NCBI GenBank assembly: GCA_963969495.1
Contig: OZ018318.1
Location: forward strand, 174,952,294-175,016,293
Source: Ceratothoa steindachneri
Taxonomy: Eukaryota; Arthropoda; Malacostraca; Isopoda; Cymothoidae
Reading direction: 5' to 3'
Length of the DNA: 64,000 bases
Numbering within the stretch: position 1 is the stretch's first letter; each line of letters begins with the position of its first letter. The notes under the pieces are model-generated. The model was not told where the DNA came from. It searched no databases and was given only the letters and a program-made list of their open reading frames with translations. Below are positions 22,723-32,239 of this stretch, piece by piece. The translations under genes and the position numbers were made by a program.

Positions 22723-22733
22723 CCTCCCTTCTT
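22723..22733 (-). promoter_or_regulatory. Polypurine tract
   Basis: AAGAAGGGAGG on the minus strand, four bases upstream of the 3' LTR start. This is the expected place for second-strand priming. The four bases GTAA/TAAA between it and the LTR are mostly purine. Confidence 0.6.
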
Positions 22734-22999
22734 ATGAAAATAACGGTAGGGGGGGGGGGTCCAATCCGACGCTTACAATAATGTACATGGGTAACTTACG
22801 GAACATTATATTATACAATAAATTCTAGTTCACCCGGGAATGCCTCGATAACATTTTACCTGACCTTACATTAATTCCTATATTTCTGTGTCAACTTAGG
22901 ATCTTCTAACCTACCACTAGGGGGTTACTTGCCCCTACTTACTTACAATTCTACTGATTTACACTTAACTTTGCTATAATACAATAGTTGGGCTGCTCC
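22734..22999. other. Non-coding spacer between pol and the 3' LTR
   Basis: About 270 bp with a G run near 22750 (plus strand) and no open frame. It follows the natural pol stop at 23000-23002. Confidence 0.6.
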
Positions 23000-24361
23000 T
23001 TAATCGTCGACAGGGTTCCGACTTAACGAGTCGGCCATACAATTGTTGGACCCTTTTATATAGTGAATGGAGTACTGGTACTCCATCAAGAGTAAACTCC
23101 ATCTCAGGAGTCTTCCATTCTTACTCATATTTTTACTTAAGTATGACAACGGTTTATGGTCGCATTCCAACTTAAACTCGCGCCCTATTAGATAATATTT
23201 GAATTTACCTATGGTCTATATTATGGCCAAAGCTTCGATTTCGATAGTAGCGAAGGCTTTTTCTCTACTCAACAGTTTCCTACTGACATAAGCTATGGGA
23301 TAGGCTGTTTCGTCATCTTCGTATTGAAGCAATACTCCGCCTAACCCGTCATGACTAGCGTCCGTGCGAAGGCCGAAGATCTTGTTGGGATTTGGTAAGC
23401 GAAGAATGGGCGCAGTTACGAGTTTTCCTTTTAGAACCTCCAACTGAGTTAGTGCATGGGGGTTCCACGTGACAGGCTCTGACGCTCTCTTTTTTAACGA
23501 ATCATTAAGTGGGGCCGCAATGGAAGCAAAGTGTGGTACAAAACGCCTATAGAACGAGGCCGCTCCCATAAACGATCGTAGTTGTTTCTTTGTTTTCGGC
23601 CGGGGCATCTTGACTATGGCATCCACTTTTTCTTGCTGGGTAGTCAAGTGTTTTTGTCCTATTTTGAATCCCAGGTAGTCAATGGATTCGTAGGCAAAAT
23701 AACACTTGGTTGGCCCGGCGGTTAGACCTTGCTCCTTCAATTTCTCGAGCAATGAGCGTAAGGTGTGTAAGTGTGACTCCCATGTACGGGTAGCTACGTA
23801 CACGTTGTCGAAGTAAAACGACACGTCACTTAGTCCAGCGATAATTCGCCTCATCATCCTATTATAATTGCTACCGTCTGTAAGTAGTCCGAAGGGTAGC
23901 CTGGTAAACTGTAACAGACCTCTCTCGGTCGCAAAAGCCGTCAGTTTTTTGGACTCCTTTGCGAGAGGTATTTGATAGTACGCTTTACACAAATCCAATT
24001 CGGTGATTAATTTAGCGTCTTCAAATAAATGGAGATTTTGATCTATTAGTTGGATGGGTTTGGCGTCGAAAACGGTCACTGAATTCAATTTTCGGAAGTC
24101 CACGCACATCCGAAATGATTGATCAGGTTTCTTAACCATTACTATGGGGGAGCAATAATCCGATTCCAATGGCTCTAAAATTCCTAATTTTAATAAATTC
24201 CGGACTTCCTTATTGAAGGCATTTCGTAGGTGGATCGGTGAAGGATATGGTTTGCTCCGAACCACTGAATTAGTTTTTAGTTTTATTTCATGGTTAAAAT
24301 CCTTGGCACATCCGGGGTTTTCCGAAATGAGTTCTGGGAATTCCATGAGCAAGTTCAACAT
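23000..24361 (-). pseudogene. Reverse transcriptase and RNase H of the Gmr1-like element
   Basis: This part of pol copies the element RNA into DNA. From the methionine at 24361, motifs are: CSPIVMVKKPDQSFRMCVDFRKL (split here as CSPIVMVKK and FRMCVDFRKL) at residues ~70-92; ELDLCKAYYQIP at 121-132 with the first catalytic Asp (D123); LQFTRLPFG near 150; SFYFDNVYVA at 181-190, where the usual YxDD box is YFDN, so the third catalytic Asp is Asn; LGFKIGQKHLT and FYRRFVPHFASIAAPL of the thumb and connection; then RNase H with LRTDASHDGLGGVLL and IEIEALAI. An in-frame TAG at 23216-23218, where the family has Trp, stops translation inside RNase H. Beyond it the frame stays open for 71 codons, through DHKPLSYL and MADSLSRNP, to TAA at 23000-23002. 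Upstream, only one in-frame TAA (24383-24385) separates it from integrase, so both were one polyprotein. Confidence 0.88.
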
Positions 24362-24382
24362 TTCCGCTTTTTGTTGAATCTC

Positions 24383-25909
24383 TTAGTGGGGATTTATCTT
24401 TAAATCCACCCGAGGATCTTCTGGGGTAGGTGAGAGCGAGGGAAGTTCGTATTCCTCGTCTTGTTCCACACACACGGTGTGTATGACTTGCAGGGGCGTA
24501 CCCGGGTAAACGGCATCCATCGGTTTTTCTTCGTCTAGAAGGGTAATATTCTTAATGCACGCGCGGCGGTGATATTTTTTTAGCATGTTTATGTGATAGG
24601 TTCTTCGCCCTGTTGGGGTATCTATCAAGTAATCGACTGGACCCCGTGCCTCGATTACTTCGAACGGTCCCTTCCACTGGGCCCATAACTTATTATTTTC
24701 GGTCGGGAGTAATAATAAGACTTCATCTCCTGCCTTTAATTTTCGAGCCTTTGCTTTCATATCGAAGTAGCCCCGGTATTTGGCTAAACTTTTCTCGGCG
24801 TTCTCTCGAGCTAAGCCAGAGCAGTATTCTAGGCGCTTGCGCATATCCATCACGTAGGCGTAAGACGATTTGATTTCTTGGTCGAGCTTCGCGTTGGAAA
24901 ATAATTCCTTAAGAATACTCATAGGACCTCGCACATTTCTCCCGTATAATAGCTCAAAGGGCGAGAATCCCAACGTCCGATGAGGTATTTCTTGGCAGGC
25001 GAAAAGGGCTGCAGGCAGGTATCTGTGCCACAGTGTAGGGTTGTTTTGACACAACTTCTTCAATATATTTTTGAGAGTCCCGTTTAATTTCTCGCAGATT
25101 CCGTTAGCGGATGGATGAAATGGACTAGTAAAAATTGGCTTGACTAACAGTAGTTTATTAAAATACTCCATCAATTCTGAGGTGAATTGGTGCCCTCTAT
25201 CCGATAGAATTTCTTTAGGCAGGCCTACTCGTGCAAAAATTGAAATTAATGCTTCCGCGCAGGAAATAGTGTCAATCTTCCGTAGGGCCACGGCATCGGG
25301 GAACCGGGTGGCACAATCCACTAGGGTGAGGATGTAGGAGTGTCCTTCACTTGAAGGAGGGTGAATTGGTCCCACCAAATCAATGGCCACTCGAAAGAAT
25401 GGTTCGGTAATAACGGGCACCTTTTGTAAGGGAGCGGGAGGTACCCGTCCTCTGGAGGGATCCTTCTGACACACGTCGCATGATCGGCAATAGGCCACAA
25501 TTTCCCTGGCGGCCTGGGGCCAATAAAAGTGTCGGAATATCTGCGGCGCCGTTTTGTTGTTCCCAAAGTGTCTGGCTAATATTCCATCATGCGCTGTATT
25601 CAAAATTCTTGGCGTGTATTCTTGAGGTACACACAGTGCTTTCTTGTTCTCCTTATCTTCCTCGCTGATAGTACGGTATAAAAGTGAGTCTTCTACGATA
25701 TACTGGATAGGCTTCTTTCCTTTCACTTGGAGAATTTCACTTTTAATAGCTTTCTCCCATAGAGGTTTAAGAGTGGGGCATTCCTTCTGAGCACTGGCGA
25801 AGGAAGTCAATTTGAACCCATTGTCTTCGAGGGTAATCCTCGGGGTCAACTTAGCAGGTTGCTCTTTCCTCTGGGCTTCTTGTGCCCGGGTGACTACTTG
25901 TTGGGCCAC
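24383..25909 (-). CDS. Integrase of the Gmr1-like element, upstream of RT
   Basis: This domain inserts the DNA copy into host chromosomes. Over 508 residues: VTRAQ linker near the start; a zinc-binding HHCC module (AHDGILARHFG around residues 106-115, CRSCDVC at 141-147); the DDE core with D176 in AIDLVGP, D236 in LSDRGHQFTS and E272 in GICEKLNGTLK, giving the exact D-D(35)E spacing; then LGFSPFELLYGRNVRGP at ~313-328; and a GPF module at 413-415 (WKGPFEVIEARGP), typical of Ty3/gypsy integrase C-termini. The core is undamaged. It follows gag-protease directly and precedes RT, the reverse of the ordinary gypsy order. The listed ATG may not be a real start: the frame extends upstream of 25909 and overlaps the gag-protease frame (to 25851), so it was probably entered by frameshift. 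The closing TAA is probably a nonsense mutation, because the same frame runs on into RT. Confidence 0.92.
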   Translation of the reverse strand: MAQQVVTRAQEAQRKEQPAKLTPRITLEDNGFKLTSFASAQKECPTLKPLWEKAIKSEILQVKGKKPIQYIVEDSLLYRTISEEDKENKKALCVPQEYTPRILNTAHDGILARHFGNNKTAPQIFRHFYWPQAAREIVAYCRSCDVCQKDPSRGRVPPAPLQKVPVITEPFFRVAIDLVGPIHPPSSEGHSYILTLVDCATRFPDAVALRKIDTISCAEALISIFARVGLPKEILSDRGHQFTSELMEYFNKLLLVKPIFTSPFHPSANGICEKLNGTLKNILKKLCQNNPTLWHRYLPAALFACQEIPHRTLGFSPFELLYGRNVRGPMSILKELFSNAKLDQEIKSSYAYVMDMRKRLEYCSGLARENAEKSLAKYRGYFDMKAKARKLKAGDEVLLLLPTENNKLWAQWKGPFEVIEARGPVDYLIDTPTGRRTYHINMLKKYHRRACIKNITLLDEEKPMDAVYPGTPLQVIHTVCVEQDEEYELPSLSPTPEDPRVDLKINPH

Positions 25910-27429
25910 TTCTTGCTGGGGAATTAGGGGGTTTTGTCCGTATTAGTACTGCACAGAACTTAATCGGGGCTAACACCACGTCCGTCCAACAGGTGAAATA
26001 TCTGCATTGTATATGACATCTCACGACGGGGAATCGATTGTCGCGTCCTAAAATGTCGTGGACGATTGCAAATTTCTTATGGTTAGGGTTTACTGGGAGC
26101 AGCAACTTGTCGAATACCACTATGCACGTAGATCCGGTGTCTCTGACTAAAGTGGATACTCGGCACCCATTAACCGTGCCCTCTTCTAACTGTAGGCCGC
26201 CTGGCGAACTTTTGTTAAATAGAAAGTTTACCTGTTGTTGGGGCCCTTCGGATGTTGGCGCGGGGACGTAGGACGAATCAGCTTGTCCTGCTGGGATCGT
26301 GGCAGTCAGGTTTTGCACCTGTTGTCTCGAGGTCTCCCTCAGTCGGGAGTTCTGTGGGCACTGGAAACTCAGGTGACCTATTATCCTGCAGCTATAACAA
26401 GTGACGGGCTTCCTGGGATACGTGCCGGTATTAGGGTATGATCCTTGTGGAATACTACCTCCTTTTTGATTTTTTTCTCCTCCAAAATTTGGTTTATAAG
26501 TTCCTTTTGCTGCTGAGAACTTAAAGGGCTTCTTCTGTAAATGCCTGGGTGGCAGCACATTTTTCTTTGGGGAGGGAGCCTTCTCTTTCTTGTACTCCCT
26601 AGGATATAACCGATGATTTACCGCGTGGAGGTCAGCCTCGGCCAGACACTCGTTGAAGGTAGAAGCTTTTCGGTCCTTAACGAATGCACGGATTTCCTGG
26701 GGTAGTGTACTTAGTAACTGATCTCTAAGCATGAAGTCGACGACCGCAGCGACTTCGTTCTCTACCCCTTCTGACTCCATCCAAAACTGTAGGCTTTGAC
26801 GAAGCTCAATGCCAAAATGTTTGTATGTTTGTTCAGGTCTTATACGAGACTGCCTGAACTTTATCCTATATTCTTCCGGGTTAAGGTTTGTTGCTGAGAG
26901 AAGTTCGGCTTTGAGAGTGGAATAGTCCACAGTCGCTTCTGAAGGTAAAGATACGAATATCTCTCTCATCCTACGATTGAGTAGCGGTAACAGTCTGGCG
27001 ACCCCATCTTCTTCTAGGTCCCAATTATTGACTTCAAATATTTTTTTCAAAATGGGAGAGATATGAGCATAAATCTTCATCGTCCCTGTACTCCGGGAGT
27101 TTCATGCTGGCCGCTGGTGACACTCCTGTTCTGGATGACACTGACTGCACCTCTAACTCGTCTTTGCCTAGAGCTCTTTCGTGGGCACTTATCTTCTCTC
27201 TTTCATCAGCTTCCATTTTCATCTTTTCTCTTCTTTCATCAGCTTCCATTTTCACCTTTTCTCTTCTTTCATCAGCCTCCATTTTCATTTTACGTTCCTC
27301 TCTTCTTTCTTCTCTTTCGTTTCTCTCTTTCTCCTGAATAAACGAGTTTAGCTCGGTTCCTTCCAGTCCGAGGCTTTGACCTTGCTTCCGATAAAGGTCA
27401 AACAATGCCATCGCGCTTATGTCAGTCAT
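25851..27429 (-). pseudogene. gag and protease of the Gmr1-like element (frameshifted)
   Basis: Gag forms the particle that packages the element RNA, and the protease cuts the polyprotein. The first frame (27429-27034) opens MTDISAMALFDLYRKQG and has a charged coiled coil with three MEADERRE-type repeats. The second frame (27080-25851) has a capsid C-terminal part resembling a SCAN domain (RDQLLSTLPQEIRAFVKD, residues ~119-136), a zinc knuckle C228-x2-C231-x4-H236-x4-C241, and a protease with its DTGS active site at Asp314. The two frames are one gene split by a single extra base in a homopolymer at 27041-27047 (T7 on the plus strand), either a mutation or a sequencing error. At the 3' end the frame overlaps integrase by 59 bp, so integrase may need a frameshift near a run of A4C5. 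Confidence 0.85.
27196..27302 (-). repeat. 36-bp minisatellite within gag
   Basis: Three near-identical 36-bp units (plus-strand landmark tcatcagcttccattttc) encode the 12-residue repeats with MEADERRE in the gag coiled coil. Being in multiples of three, they can change in number without breaking the frame. Confidence 0.85.
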
Positions 27430-27629
27430 CTACCTTGTTTTTAATCAAGCCTGACCTACTCTACTACCGAAACTTACCACTTGGCCTAACAATTACCTTT
27501 AGATGGTATACACCTCTAACTTTACCAATTTCCCACTCGTCAAATATTCTATTATTCCTGGTGTTCCTTTTATGTGTTAGCTCTTCCTTAAATATACACT
27601 GCTGGGTTCTTTCTAATATAAAACCTCTA

Positions 27630-27641
27630 GATCTGATACCA
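27630..27641 (-). promoter_or_regulatory. Candidate primer-binding site
   Basis: On the coding strand TGGTATCAGATC starts 11 bases after the 5' LTR. TGG is the complement of the tRNA CCA tail, and TGGTATCAGA is the form used by elements primed with initiator-Met tRNA in plants. An 11-base gap from the LTR is longer than the usual 0-3, so the primer is uncertain. Confidence 0.4.
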
Positions 27642-28519
27642 CTTTTAGAATATGTCGTAAAATGACCCTTGGTTTTGATCACTATACTTTTTGACGCCCT
27701 TTTAGTATCAGTCTGCTTTAAGGGGCGTGAGTTACTTCTATGATGAAGTAGGCTTGGTTCTAAGAGTGCTAATTTAGTGGTTTAGTTCTTAAGGAAGAGC
27801 TATTTTTAAACACATAAGGATAAGAGGAAACACCAGAATCTACCAAAATAAACATGTATTTTAAATTAAAAACCTAAATTTTACACACTAACAGTAAACA
27901 CATTTCTATCTTTGGCCTCAAAGATCTTTCACAGACAAAACATAAACAAATAGGCTTCCCGTAAACATACCAATTGCCGCTTAGTATTTTTTTTTATAGC
28001 GACTCTATTTGATTAGCGTTAAACATTAAATTAACGTACTCTCGTTAGCAAACACATATGACCTAGGTTCAAGAACAATGGTTTCTACTCTCCTTTAAAA
28101 TGTGGGACGTACTAAACTTCTATTATCGCAATAAAGATATAAATGTTATTTTTAACTTACAGGTAGGTATTAGGATTGCCGGATGTCGCTGGAGGACTTA
28201 TCTCTTGCTTTGAAGTGTTGCTGCGTCGAGGAGGGCTTGCTTGTCACCTGTGACGGGGGCTGATTCTTCACCGTAATTAAAGAACGGGAGCTCGTTGGGG
28301 CTGGGTTCTTCTCCTCTCACTCTTACGGTGCCTGAGATGTGAGAATCACTCGAGTGTGAGTGGCTTTGCTTTTCTTCAGTCGGACTTCTTTGCAGACTAA
28401 AAAGGCTTCTTCGGTATGGCACCGATATAAAACTTGACTATTTAGGTTAATACGGCCCTGAAAGATGGGATCGATTTTCTTAATCTGATCCTATTGTTTC
28501 TCACGGAAATAGTCTAGTA

Positions 28520-28720
28520 TGGCTGAATGATCGTTCTTTACGAACTAACCCTTCTTCTGGCGTATCGACTTCTAATCTTGTCTGGCTGAAAGATCGATCT
28601 TCACGAACTAATCTTTCTTCTGGCGAATCGACTACTAATAATCTTCTTGTCTGGCCGATGGATCGATCTTCACGAACTAATCCTCCTCTGGCGTATCTAC
28701 TTCTGATAATCCGCTTGTCT
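28520..28720 (-). repeat. Internal ~63-69-bp tandem repeats of the LTR (5' copy)
   Basis: Units start at 28520, 28583 and 28652 and match the array at 22065-22268; the first unit here is 3 bp shorter. Confidence 0.85.
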
Positions 28721-28734
28721 TTCTTTGCGGGACT

Positions 28735-28742
28735 TATTTATA
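28735..28742 (-). promoter_or_regulatory. TATA box in the 5' LTR
   Basis: TATAAATA on the minus strand, about 430 bp into the LTR. This would be the promoter of the whole element, leaving a long (~1.1 kb) R-U5. Confidence 0.5.
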
Positions 28743-29169
28743 GGCGGATTGCCGCCCCATCTAAAGGGGGAAGTGACCAGGCCACAGAGGCAAAGGGGGG
28801 GGAGCGAATGGTGAGTTAGCATCTGGGGAGTGCGAGAATTCCTGAGGTGGCACAGGGGTGCCCAAGTCAGCTCGCAAATTATAGGCTCGCAACCGCACCG
28901 CTACTTGGCGTGCCTTCTGACTCGCACCGCTTTTTTTTCCATAACCACGGGTTTATGGGTCTCGTAGGTAATTCGATCCTTAGAGCGTCGTTTAAGGACC
29001 TAAGGTGGTTGCCTTCAAACAGATGTTAGCTCCAACTGCCCACAGCGGCGGGGAGATCACACATGGTAAGCAGTTTCACCGGCTACCTTTCCCACGCTTC
29101 TCCCCATGAGGGGGGGGCTTTAATGTACCTATACTCCAACAGGATGCTTAATGTAGCCATTTCTCCACA

Positions 29170-29174
29170 CACAT
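29170..29174. repeat. Target-site duplication CACAT (right)
   Basis: Directly follows the CA end of the right LTR and matches 21228-21232. Confidence 0.8.
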
Positions 29175-29980
29175 AATGCCTTAATCATCACATTTCGGGT
29201 CCAGTTCGCCTAACATTGGTTAAACCAGCAATATTTCTCAAAGAGTTGGTATTTATTTTCACTTCATATGCGAAATTAGAGGAGCCACAACCAAATGCTA
29301 GAAGGTGCCTTTTGGGCTAGGTGAAAGGCGCTCTGAGAAAAACCGTTAGAGGAGGAGACTTAATTCCGCCCTCCTTTTCTTCCCCCAGTTGGGTGGCCAA
29401 TTATATATGCGAATAACGTCAGTTAAACGAGGAAGTTCGAGTTTGCGATCGATACATCGAAGTCCGGCGAAGTGCCTGCCAACCCTACGAAAGAAACACA
29501 GAAGAAGTTAAGGCTGAGCCAGTTTCTGGTGGTCACACCGAACTTTAGGTTAGCTTGTATTGAGAAACAAGTTTAACTAGCCATCGGCAGAGAAACGCCC
29601 TTTCCGGGTTTACAACAAAACCCAGAGATAGTCCTCGCCATTGAAGAATACTCCAAAGTGAACTCCCTCAAGCACTTTACTTAGTCAAAGGATTCACTTG
29701 TTTGCTCATCGCTCGTCAGAGCGAATTATTTCCAGATTAACCCAAAGAGTGAAAGAAGCATACTTTCCCTGTCCCGTTGGTGAAATCATCTTACCAAGAC
29801 AACGTGTTTAACACCATCCGTCGCACGCACCGAATTCACCTGTGGCTTTAAAAATATCCTCTCGCCAGACAACCATCTAGAGTGGCAGTAAAGACATCCA
29901 CGCGCCGGCCCGAAAACAACATTCTTGAGGCTACATAAAAATTGAGTCCATTATGTGTTTTTTATAAGGTCAATTAGCGT
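29170..29980 (+). mobile_element. Repeat A copy 3, right part
   Basis: This continues the copy that starts at 21079. Landmarks shared with copies 1 and 2 are gagaaaaaccgtt, ggtggtcacaccgaacttta, aacaagttcaact-type blocks (here aacaagtttaactag), cagagaaacgcc, tcctcgccattgaagaa, then acgcgccgg and acattcttgaggc before gagtcca. It is more diverged than copies 1 and 2, and its end is not sharp. Confidence 0.6.
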
Positions 29981-31090
29981 CCCAAATTAAAGTGAGTTTT
30001 GGATCAACCATTACTGTATATTCAATTGTGTAATTTAGAAAGTCTCACTTAAACTGGTTTAATACAAAACTGCGGTTTCTTTGTTAGATTTCAATTTTTG
30101 TTCATGTTGCAATTAAAGGTCTATTTTTCTTAAAAGCATTTAATTCAATCCTCAAAACGCTCAGAATGGCACTAGAAACTTTCAACAATTAAAAATAACG
30201 TAATAATAATAATATAATATAGCACTCATAGAGAAAACTTAATGAAGTAGTTTTGAAGTACGTAGCAAACCTATACGTATGTATACCACCACTCGGTCCT
30301 TGCAATACCACGCCAATATATTTATTCAGTTTTGGTTGAAGTTTATTAATTTATGACATAAATAATTCTTTTGCAAGCGTCTTCATATTTCCTGAGTTTT
30401 TTTTCTTTTATGTTGTTAATTTCTGGTGAAAGATATGCAAATTTCTTTCCTCCATTTATTGTAAACGCCACGACAGCTGTTTCGTTGTTCTGCCCCATTT
30501 TTGAACGACCACTGCCCATTTTCTCTTCGGTACAAGCTTATAATTCGTCCAGCGGATCAAAAGGATAAGCCAGGTAACAGTTAGGTGCTGATAAGCCTAA
30601 ATAAATCAAAGGAGGCTATTTTGGCTTAAGAAAAAATGTCCAAATAAGCCTAAACTATGTACATTATGAAAATACGTTAAATTAAAATAGCCAAAGATAC
30701 TAAAAGCTGCACAACAAAATTGATAATAATAATAGTGATAATAATAGTAGTAATATAAAGATACATACCCTAATAGAAATATATCCACAATAAATGTAGA
30801 GCATTTTTACTGGAAAACATACAAGCACATACAATATGAAAATATACACTGAACTATAATATATAAATACAGATATAAAAAGACACAGACATACATATGT
30901 CTATGCGCATACATAAAAAAAACACAATTAAACATGGAAAGTAAAGGTATCTCGGTATCTGACTATTTGGAATACTTCTCCCGTTGCTTGGAGGTCTGAG
31001 GGAACGTATCAGAGCTGATACTTGAACGTCGTTCAAGAGGCTCAGTTCCATACAAGGACGAGGGTCATTGCCTCTCTGAGAAGGAGGCAT
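29981..31090. other. Intergenic, no gene seen
   Basis: AT-rich, with small AT-trinucleotide runs near 30190-30215 and 30720-30755. No coding motif. A minus-strand open frame at 30854-31090 adjoins the Penelope-like remnant and may be its diverged tail. Confidence 0.4.
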
Positions 31091-31099
31091 TGAGCTATT

Positions 31100-31870
31100 T
31101 CTTAGGGTTCGTTTTGCTTTGCAGGACGGAAGTATATTATCAACCTCTTGCTACATATTCAGGATGGGTTTCTGAAGGGTGATATTTGCTGCGTTGGTTT
31201 TTAGTAGGCGGCTGCAATTCCTTTCTATATGAATTAACTTTCTAGTATCAATCAATTGTTGTATAGTAGGTATTTTGTTATTGCTATCTAAGAAGTGCTG
31301 ACATATGGCTTCATGTTGTTATGGGCCATTAGTTACCTACTTAGTGTGGTAGTGGCCTGTCCCATATAGTTCTTAATGTGAGATTTGCACATCTTCTCTG
31401 GTCAGGAAGATTTATACAAATATCAGAGCATATTCCCGTGTACACTCTGTGGGCTGTGCTGTTCTTCATAACCACTTGATGCTACCAAGTTTGGTTTACT
31501 ATAGATCCTAAGATGGATCTTTTGGTAGGGCGCATGTGGGTAGTACGTTGATTTATGATCTCTCGTAGAACTTCACATTCTTCCTTATAGGCTGAACCGT
31601 AGTTGAACCAGTGGTAGACGATTAAGTTTTCATCGTCTATTATCGTATTCGACGTTATTCCTTGACAGAATTCATCTATTTTCTTTATCAAGTTTTTAGG
31701 AAAACGCTTGTTAGTCAGCAAAGGTCGGATTCAGCCTAGTTCTGAATATACATCCCTACACGAAGTGCAATGTGTGAATGACCTTTTGATATTATAATCA
31801 CTAACGCGGGACCTTTTGTATGAGTCAGGGCACTTAGCTATTGCTATAGATGCATCGCTCCGTGCTGATA
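31100..31870 (-). pseudogene. Penelope-like element, 3' end with GIY-YIG remnant
   Basis: Penelope-like elements code for a reverse transcriptase followed by a GIY-YIG endonuclease. On the minus strand the order is: a segment near 31800-31740 (RDVYSELG) and LLTNKRFPKNLIKKIDEF at ~31725-31665, matching the pre-endonuclease helices (ELxxIKxxLxxNGFP pattern); AYKEECEVLREIINQ near 31590-31545; NYMGQATTTLSR around 31380-31345, corresponding to the YIGH-TTTLxRR half of GIY-YIG; and RNCSRLLKTNAANITLQKP with VDNILPS at ~31230-31110, the conserved C-terminal end. Several frameshifts and stops break it, and the reverse transcriptase core was not found. It is a 5'-truncated remnant, the usual fate of these elements. 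Confidence 0.7.
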
Positions 31871-31900
31871 GACTTTGTGTACACCGTCATTTTGAATATT

Positions 31901-31904
31901 TATA

Positions 31905-31979
<75 letters not shown>
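31901..31979. repeat. (TA)n tract
   Basis: About 38 TA units with one G interruption, adjoining the 5' side of the Penelope-like remnant. Confidence 0.95.
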
Positions 31980-31982
<3 letters not shown>

Positions 31983-32239
31983 GACTCTAGTAAACTTTAG
32001 AAGCTTATAGAAAAAAAATTCCTTCATATGAGAAATTTAACAATTCTCCACCGCTTCTGAAATGAGATGCAACTTCAATTTCTCCGGTAATTAATATCAG
32101 AGATACAGATTTTTCCACTTCCAAAGAAAAGTCAAAAGTAGTGTTAGGTCACGGATCTATGTAGACCTAGATCTTAAGACTCTTAAATTTCAACGCAAGA
32201 AAGATTTTGCGTAAGCTGGAAACGAAAACCCACAAAACA

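Larger units (their letters stand above)
21233..29169 (-). mobile_element. Full-length Gmr1-like Ty3/gypsy LTR retrotransposon
   Basis: A 7937-bp element with ~1.5-kb LTRs (21233-22718 and 27653-29169), TG...CA ends, CACAT target duplications, a primer-binding candidate at 27630-27641, a polypurine tract at 22723-22733 and coding on the minus strand. The order from the 5' LTR (right side) is gag with coiled coil and zinc knuckle, protease, integrase, reverse transcriptase, RNase H. Integrase before RT is unusual in Ty3/gypsy and defines the Gmr1-like clade, first described from deuterostomes. LTR divergence of a few per cent plus two nonsense codons and one or two frameshifts show an inactive copy that is not very old. 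It sits inside repeat A copy 3. No envelope-like gene is present. Confidence 0.9.
27653..29169 (-). repeat. 5' LTR
   Basis: Upstream of gag on the minus strand. It begins TGTGGAGAAATGG and ends TTACGACA. It carries a TATAAATA box at 28742-28735 and three ~66-bp repeats at about 28520-28720. It differs from the 3' LTR by scattered substitutions and by a ~30-bp AT-rich insertion at about 27841-27880. Confidence 0.9.

Noticed and set aside
24613..24873. Plus-strand open frames within 24.6-27.4 kb
   Set aside because: They are antisense shadows of integrase, protease and gag, whose minus-strand frames carry the conserved motifs.
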